Positions 8,550 through 11,988 of a stretch of 11,988 nt of DNA are shown in pieces. The notes beneath the pieces were generated by a model. The model saw nothing but the letters and a program-made list of their open reading frames with translations. It ran no database searches and was not told the origin of the DNA. The DNA is taken from the NCBI GenBank assembly GCA_900545875.1, contig URAQ01000027.1:1-11988 (forward strand), read 5' to 3'. Both the position numbers and the translations under genes were made by a program. Source of the stretch: an uncultured Collinsella sp. Its GTDB lineage: Bacteria; Actinomycetota; Coriobacteriia; Coriobacteriales; Coriobacteriaceae. How positions within the stretch are numbered: the first letter of the stretch is position 1; each line of letters opens with the position of its first letter.

Positions 8550-9905
8550 TTAGTCCTCGTCTTCTTGGTCTGTGAGAAGGTCCGCGGGCGTGAGTCCCAA
8601 GATCTCATCGGCTTGGTCGGTATCTTCCAGCGCGTCGATGTCCTTGAGCTTGCGCTCCATGACGTTGGTGCGCGTGGTGATGATGCCCTCGACCGTTTTG
8701 CCCGCGGTCTCGATCTGCTGCTGGGCGCGGCGCAGTGCCTTTTGATAGCGCGGCAGCTCGGCCTTGACGGCGGAGAGCACGCGCAGCACGTCGTCGGTAC
8801 GTTTTTGCAACTTAAACGTCTGATAGCTCATCTGCAGACTGTTGAGGATGGCCGCCATGGTGCTGGGACCGGCAACGTTGACGTGATAGTCGCGGCCCAG
8901 GGTCTCGATAAGCCCGGGGCGGCTGACGACCTCGGCGTACAGTCCCTCAAACGGAACGAACAGAATGCCAAAGTTGGTCGTTGCCGGCACACTCAGGTAC
9001 TTTTCGCAGATGTCCTTGGCCTCCCGCTTGACCATGGTGTCGAGCGTCTTGCGCGCAGCCGCCACGGTCTCCGCATCGCCCGACTCCTGCGCGTCGAGCA
9101 AGTGCTCGTACGCGTCGCCCGGAAACTTGGAGTCAATCGGCAGCAGCACGGGGTCGCCCTCGTCCACCGGCAGCCTGACGGCAAACTCAACGCGCTCCGA
9201 GGCGCCGGGCTTGGTGGCGACGTTTTCCAGATACTGGTCGGGTGTAAGGATGTCCGCCAGAATTGCACCCAGCTGTACCTCGCCCAAAATGCCACGCGCC
9301 TTCACGTTGCCCAGCACGCGCTTAAGGTCGCCCACGCCGGTGGCGATGGACTGCATGTCGCCCAGACCCTTGTACACGGCCTCGAGCTGGTCGCTCACCT
9401 GCTTAAACGATGCAGACAGGCGGTCGTTGAGCGTGCGGGAGAGTTTCTCGTCCACCGTCGCGCGCATCTGATCGAGTTGCACGTTGTTGTCCTTGCGGAT
9501 GGCGCCCAGCTGGGCATCGACCGTCTCGCGCACCTTGTCCAGGCGATGCTCGATGCCCTCGCGGTTGGCGCCGAGCTGTTGGGCCGTCTCGCGGCGCAGG
9601 TCATCCATCCGGTCACCAGCTTGCGAAAACTCACGTGCGATGGTCAGGTAACGTTGCTGCTCCACGGCCGCATCTGTCGTCTGCTGCTGCGCGATGGCAT
9701 TGGCCGTGCGGCGAGTTTCGGCCAGCGCGACGTTCAGGGCATCGAGCGCGTTGTTGGCCTGCTCGAGTGCTGCCAGCGTTTCCGCGCTACTGTCGCCACG
9801 CTCCCGCAACTCGGCACGCAGGCTCTTGAGCTGGAGGGCGCAAGCCACAGCAACCCCCACCGCCACCAAGGCGATCACAACAAGCACAATATCAATAGCA
9901 GACAT
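8550..9905 (-). CDS. rmuC: DNA recombination protein RmuC
   Basis: The 451-aa product matches the RmuC family, membrane-anchored coiled-coil proteins with a PD-(D/E)XK-like nuclease domain; in E. coli rmuC affects inversion at short inverted repeats. Residues 4-24 form a hydrophobic N-terminal anchor. Residues 25-180 are Gln/Ala/Leu/Arg-rich and probably coiled coil. The conserved domain follows, with GEVQLGAIL (about 208-216), VLLPIDSKFPGDAY (about 253-266), FGILFVPFEGLYAEVV (about 312-327) and the NVAGPSTMAAILNSL block (about 343-357). The tail is acidic. The ATG at 9903-9905 has GGAG only 3 nt upstream, a tight but usable spacing; the TTG at 9938 has no Shine-Dalgarno and would spoil the signal anchor. 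It starts 51 bp after the HTH gene with no terminator, so it may be read partly from that unit. Confidence 0.95.
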   Translation of the reverse strand: MSAIDIVLVVIALVAVGVAVACALQLKSLRAELRERGDSSAETLAALEQANNALDALNVALAETRRTANAIAQQQTTDAAVEQQRYLTIAREFSQAGDRMDDLRRETAQQLGANREGIEHRLDKVRETVDAQLGAIRKDNNVQLDQMRATVDEKLSRTLNDRLSASFKQVSDQLEAVYKGLGDMQSIATGVGDLKRVLGNVKARGILGEVQLGAILADILTPDQYLENVATKPGASERVEFAVRLPVDEGDPVLLPIDSKFPGDAYEHLLDAQESGDAETVAAARKTLDTMVKREAKDICEKYLSVPATTNFGILFVPFEGLYAEVVSRPGLIETLGRDYHVNVAGPSTMAAILNSLQMSYQTFKLQKRTDDVLRVLSAVKAELPRYQKALRRAQQQIETAGKTVEGIITTRTNVMERKLKDIDALEDTDQADEILGLTPADLLTDQEDED

Positions 9906-9956
9906 AAACTCCGCCCAACAAACCCAATCGAGCACCAATCAAAACCGCGATCAATC

Positions 9957-10520
9957 TTACCCCGCCATACGCACCGGGCGCCCGGCCCCTTCTTGGGCGC
10001 CCCTCTCCTCCGCATATTCCATAATGCGGCGCGCCGTCTCCCTGCTCACCTTTGAGTCATCACCGGCTAAATATGCGTACACGTTTCCCTTATTCAGATT
10101 CAAATCGCGGCAGAGACCGTAGCGCGTTACACCCGATTCCTCTAGCGCTCCCAACGTTCTTTTTCGCATCAGGGCGTTGATTCTTCTGTCCGCCACTGGC
10201 TTTTCCTTCACCGCTCTATACGCACGCCAAACGTTGGCATAACGATTAGGAAGTTTGTCCTCGGCGCATAGAGATGCCAGGCTACCCGTTTGGGCGTACA
10301 AGGACAAAACGCCTCGGTAACCCTCTTCCATCCACGAACCCTCGGATAAGCCCAGAACGTATTCGGCTTTACCCTGTGCCAAAGCGAGCAAAAACAGGGG
10401 CTCCGCCACGCGCGGCGCAACCGTCGTCGCTTTCTTAACCAGTTTTCTAAAACTGAGCGACTGCTGTCCGGATAGCTCTCGGCAATAGCCTTTTAAGAAT
10501 CCCTCAAAGGTCAGATTCAA
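9957..10520 (-). CDS. Helix-turn-helix protein, putative antitoxin/regulator
   Basis: This 187-aa protein begins at a TTG whose last two bases overlap the TGA of the nucleotidyltransferase gene (TTGA). GGAGG lies 7 nt upstream, inside the last codons of that gene, so translation is probably coupled. The extended frame reaching 10640 is rejected because it lies inside the upstream gene. Residues 1-125 are mostly helical and match no domain I recognise. Residues about 131-170 (GVTRYGLCRDLNLNKGNVYAYL, then SKVSRETARRIMEYA) look like a compact helix-turn-helix, so the protein probably binds DNA through its C-terminal part. Paired with a nucleotidyltransferase, it is most simply read as antitoxin and autorepressor. 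A plain regulator or a cofactor of the enzyme is also possible. Base composition is closer to 50% GC than that of the neighbours, suggesting import. Confidence 0.8.
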   Translation of the reverse strand: MNLTFEGFLKGYCRELSGQQSLSFRKLVKKATTVAPRVAEPLFLLALAQGKAEYVLGLSEGSWMEEGYRGVLSLYAQTGSLASLCAEDKLPNRYANVWRAYRAVKEKPVADRRINALMRKRTLGALEESGVTRYGLCRDLNLNKGNVYAYLAGDDSKVSRETARRIMEYAEERGAQEGAGRPVRMAG

Positions 10521-11047
10521 CCGAGCACCTCCTTTTTGTATTGGCTGTATGCGCAGACCATCTCTTGATAACTCCGCTCCGAAGGCGACGACGCCAGCGC
10601 CTCGCCCTCGTCGAATATAAGCCGTTCGAGCAGTCCCCAATCAAGTCGGTCGACGAATGCCTGGCTATGAAGATCGATGATGTCGTTCGGACGACAGGCA
10701 TAGAGCTTCATTACCGCCAGGTCCTCCAAGGATGGCGTAAAGTACCTGATAAAGCGCGCCCCAATATCCAAGGGAATCAAACGATCTTCGTAATTGAACG
10801 GCATCTGATTACAATATGCCACCGCCATACCATTCACCTCGGGGTATCGAGCTATGATCTCGCGGAGGCACCTATCTGCCTCAAACACATCAATGTCATG
10901 TGTAACCGAACGATTCGTCACATCGTTTAGCATGAAGGCGCTTCCTCCCACCAATACAACGTTCGGCCTGTCGTCTCTTGGACCTATTTCCAGCTCCGCC
11001 TCTTCGTCAATGCCCAAAAGAGTCTGCTCTAAATCCTGCTTATACAT
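10517..11047 (-). CDS. DUF6036/AbiEii-like nucleotidyltransferase, putative toxin
   Basis: The 176-aa product shows the minimal nucleotidyltransferase signature of the DNA polymerase beta superfamily. VLVGGSAF (residues 32-38, with G34-G35-S36) is followed 14 residues later by the metal-binding pair in HDIDVFE (D51, D53). A later block, SLEDLAVMKLYACRPNDIIDL (about 106-126), matches the conserved EDL...KL.A.R..D..DL region of DUF6036 and AbiEii-like proteins, with Lys114 and Asp122/Asp125. Family members include toxins that add nucleotides to tRNA or other targets, usually encoded beside an antitoxin. Here the partner is the overlapping HTH gene downstream. The ATG has AGGA 6 nt upstream. Codons and base composition are AT-richer than in the flanks (one inspected line is 50% GC against 62% in the ABC gene). 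The target is unknown, and a non-toxic housekeeping role cannot be excluded. Confidence 0.82.
   Translation of the reverse strand: MYKQDLEQTLLGIDEEAELEIGPRDDRPNVVLVGGSAFMLNDVTNRSVTHDIDVFEADRCLREIIARYPEVNGMAVAYCNQMPFNYEDRLIPLDIGARFIRYFTPSLEDLAVMKLYACRPNDIIDLHSQAFVDRLDWGLLERLIFDEGEALASSPSERSYQEMVCAYSQYKKEVLG
10518..10532 (-). promoter_or_regulatory. Shine-Dalgarno and TTG start of the HTH gene
   Basis: GGAGG (10528-10532) falls in the codons for the Lys-Glu-Val-Leu-Gly tail of the nucleotidyltransferase. A 7-nt spacer leads to TTG (10518-10520), which shares two bases with the TGA stop (10517-10519). This decides the start of the downstream gene and implies translational coupling with a fixed protein ratio. 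Confidence 0.8.
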
Positions 11048-11056
11048 AGCAAATCC

Positions 11057-11097
11057 TATTATTATTTATCTTCAATAATACTATTCAGTCGCACGAC
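11057..11097 (-). promoter_or_regulatory. Candidate promoter/operator of the NTase-HTH unit
   Basis: TATTATT (11057-11063) and AATAATA (11074-11080) form a perfect 7-bp inverted repeat with a 10-nt spacer. It touches the nucleotidyltransferase Shine-Dalgarno and contains a -10-like TATTAT on the minus strand (11075-11080). A second small palindrome, GTCGCACGAC, lies at 11088-11097. No convincing -35 is present at normal spacing. The surrounding line is only 30% GC. An operator bound by the HTH protein is an inference from position. Confidence 0.35.
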
Positions 11098-11170
11098 AGG
11101 ACCCACAGGATGCAAGAATTCTGCTCGTGGCGATAATTCGTACACCCTGGAAGTCCTAATGTGACAAACG

Positions 11171-11605
11171 CTAACTCTCCCAGCCGGCGCGGATGGTTGT
11201 TGCGACATCGCCTAGGCGCTGGCCCAGGGCCGCTAGATGCTGGAGCACCTCATTGGGCGAGGCACCGTTGAGAATGCACGTGAGGGCATATGAGGCCAAG
11301 AAGATTGCCGCAAGTCCTAGCGGAATGAGCACGATCATCGCCAATGTGCGCAGGCGCTGGCCCACGCGGCGACGACGCGCACGACGCTTGTCGAACGCGA
11401 GCTCCTGCGCATATGAATCTTGCTGTACGGAATAGGCCTCTGGTGCCGATTCGCACCCGGGCACGGCTGCAGGTACAGCAGCGGGCACGACGTTTTGCAC
11501 GGGCGCCTGGTTGGCAACCCCTTGCATTTGCATCTCTATAAGCCGCCGCTGCTGCCGCAGCATGCGCTCGGCTTGTTGCTGTGGGGTCTCAAGAAACAGG
11601 TCCAT
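11171..11605 (-). CDS. Small orphan protein with one membrane segment
   Basis: I do not recognise this 144-aa protein. It has a Gln/Arg/Met-rich, probably helical N-terminus (about 8-32), a Pro/Ala/Val stretch (about 34-50) and a strongly basic cluster ARRRRVGQRLR (76-86). One transmembrane helix follows (about 87-112), then a short C-terminal helix of about 30 residues. The basic cluster predicts a cytoplasmic N-terminus and an external C-terminus. There is no cleavable signal peptide. The ATG at 11603-11605 is preferred to the TTG at 11617 because GGAGG (11611-11615) lies 5 nt before it. A candidate promoter lies about 80 bp upstream, and no terminator is visible after the stop. The frame is supported by the clean Shine-Dalgarno, typical codon use and a coherent topology. 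Confidence 0.75.
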   Translation of the reverse strand: MDLFLETPQQQAERMLRQQRRLIEMQMQGVANQAPVQNVVPAAVPAAVPGCESAPEAYSVQQDSYAQELAFDKRRARRRRVGQRLRTLAMIVLIPLGLAAIFLASYALTCILNGASPNEVLQHLAALGQRLGDVATTIRAGWES

Positions 11606-11683
11606 GTTGGCCTCCAAAATCGGAGCGTTCGACGCTTACGACCAGCATCCCGCACCGCCATGACCGCGACAACGCAATCGCCG

Positions 11684-11712
11684 GCAATAGCCACAAAGTT
11701 TCTTTTGCTCAA
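11684..11712 (-). promoter_or_regulatory. Candidate promoter of the small membrane-protein gene
   Basis: On the minus strand TTGAGC (11707-11712, four of six -35 matches) and TATTGC (11684-11689, three of six -10 matches) are separated by exactly 17 bp. The start would be near 11677, giving a leader of about 70 nt to the ATG at 11605. The -10 is poor, so this is a weak call. Confidence 0.3.
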
Positions 11713-11721
11713 AAGCTGTCG

Positions 11722-11766
11722 AAAAGCTCAACAACTCCCCTACCAGCACTTTCTCTGAGCTTTTTT
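11722..11766. repeat. Inverted repeat with T-tract, terminator-like
   Basis: AAAAGCTCA (11722-11730) and TGAGCTTTT (11756-11764) are perfect 9-bp arms around a 25-nt loop. Six T follow the core stem on the plus strand (11761-11766), and four T follow it on the minus strand. The A/T-tract symmetry resembles a bidirectional terminator, but the loop is large and no gene in the window needs it. It could mark the 3' end of a short unannotated transcript or insulate the downstream promoter. Confidence 0.35.
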
Positions 11767-11860
11767 CGCCAGCAATCTTTTGGCCTTCCACCCTTACGCC
11801 AACTGACCAAAATCTAACCAAAAGCTTGACGAAAATTGTGGAGACCGGGACCCCACACAA

Positions 11861-11886
11861 AAAGTGCCGCCCCAAAGGGGCGGCAC
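11861..11886 (-). terminator. Strong intrinsic terminator of the right-edge gene
   Basis: GTGCCGCCCC (11864-11873) and GGGGCGGCAC (11877-11886) form a perfect 10-bp stem around AAA. On the minus strand it is followed by TTTTT (11859-11863). It begins 13 nt after the TAA of the partial gene at the right edge. Confidence 0.92.
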
Positions 11887-11899
11887 ACAAACCAATCTA

Positions 11900-11988
11900 T
11901 TAGCCAAAACTCGTTGGCAAGCCCGCGTCGTCAGACCCGCGGCGCATGCCTTTGCCTCGCGTGACTCTGCGAAGCCGTGAGCGAGAGG
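11900..11988 (-). CDS. 3' end of an unidentified gene, cut by the window edge
   Basis: One minus-strand frame is open from the window edge to TAA at 11900-11902, followed in frame by a second stop, TAG (11897-11899). It encodes 28 residues: a basic run (RLRRVTRGKGMRRG) and then a neutral-acidic end, SDDAGLPTSFG. Tandem stops close to a strong terminator make this the likely 3' end of a real gene. One other minus frame closes at a TGA at about 11935 and the third has no stop before the edge region ends. The family is not recognisable from so short a piece. Confidence 0.55.
   Translation of the reverse strand, partial: SRSRLRRVTRGKGMRRGSDDAGLPTSFG

Larger units (their letters stand above)
11606..11860. 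other. Intergenic region without a supported gene
   Basis: This stretch lies between the right-hand terminator and the small membrane-protein gene. It is AT-richer than the coding DNA. It holds the candidate promoter at 11684-11712, the inverted repeat at 11722-11766 and two similar motifs: AAAAGCTTGACGAAAA (11820-11835) and AAAAGCTGTCGAAAA (11711-11725), which differ by one gap and one substitution. An 84-codon minus-strand frame crosses it but begins inside the terminator stem and has no family features. Confidence 0.5.

Noticed and set aside
9906..9956. Promoter for rmuC (TTGATC and TCGATT at 17 bp)
   Set aside because: The -10 matches only three of six positions, and similar T-rich chance matches occur nearby, so it is not strong enough to call.
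8349..10055. 568-codon plus-strand frame opposite rmuC
   Set aside because: Antisense shadow; the minus strand carries all RmuC blocks.
10521..10640. Forty-residue N-terminal extension of the HTH protein
   Set aside because: It lies fully inside the nucleotidyltransferase gene in another frame, and the TTG at 10518-10520 has an ideal GGAGG.
11636..11890. 84-codon minus-strand frame in the right intergenic region
   Set aside because: Its start lies inside the terminator stem, it has no Shine-Dalgarno, and its translation is irregular and Cys/Arg-rich.
1..11988. CRISPR array, tRNA, rRNA or insertion sequence
   Set aside because: No regularly spaced repeats, cloverleaf-like sequence, rRNA-like stretch, transposase motif or terminal inverted repeats were seen on reading; a tool-based scan was not possible.

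Overview
The window looks like chromosome from a high-GC actinobacterium of the Coriobacteriia, probably Collinsella-like. This rests on codon bias, GC-rich coding DNA (about 60% or more in most lines) and the flavour of the proteins; no rRNA or other phylogenetic marker is present, so the genus is inference. All supported genes lie on the minus strand, so transcription runs from right to left. The long plus-strand frames are antisense shadows of a high-GC genome.

In transcription order: at the right edge are the last 28 codons of an unidentified gene, followed by a strong intrinsic terminator (11861-11886). Next comes a stretch of about 260 nt without a gene, holding an inverted repeat and a candidate promoter. 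It precedes a small orphan protein with one membrane segment (11171-11605). Then comes an AT-richer two-gene unit: a DUF6036/AbiEii-like nucleotidyltransferase (10517-11047), whose stop codon overlaps the TTG start of a helix-turn-helix protein (9957-10520). It resembles a reverse-order toxin-antitoxin or defence pair and looks imported. rmuC follows after only 51 bp (8550-9905) and ends at its own terminator.

The left two thirds hold a co-directional group of housekeeping genes: a homodimer-type ABC exporter (6620-8422), endonuclease III nth (5891-6556), the transcription-repair coupling factor mfd (2101-5733), a PAP2-family membrane phosphatase (1150-2013) and a threonine-aldolase-like PLP enzyme (79-1104). 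A strong terminator closes the last gene. Hairpins in the nth-mfd and mfd-PAP2 gaps suggest partial segmentation of this transcript.

nth, mfd and rmuC make this a genome-maintenance neighbourhood. nth excises oxidised pyrimidines, mfd removes stalled RNA polymerase and recruits excision repair, and rmuC is a nuclease-family protein that limits rearrangements. The most interesting part is the nucleotidyltransferase/HTH pair with palindromic AT-rich sequence in front of it and rmuC directly behind it.
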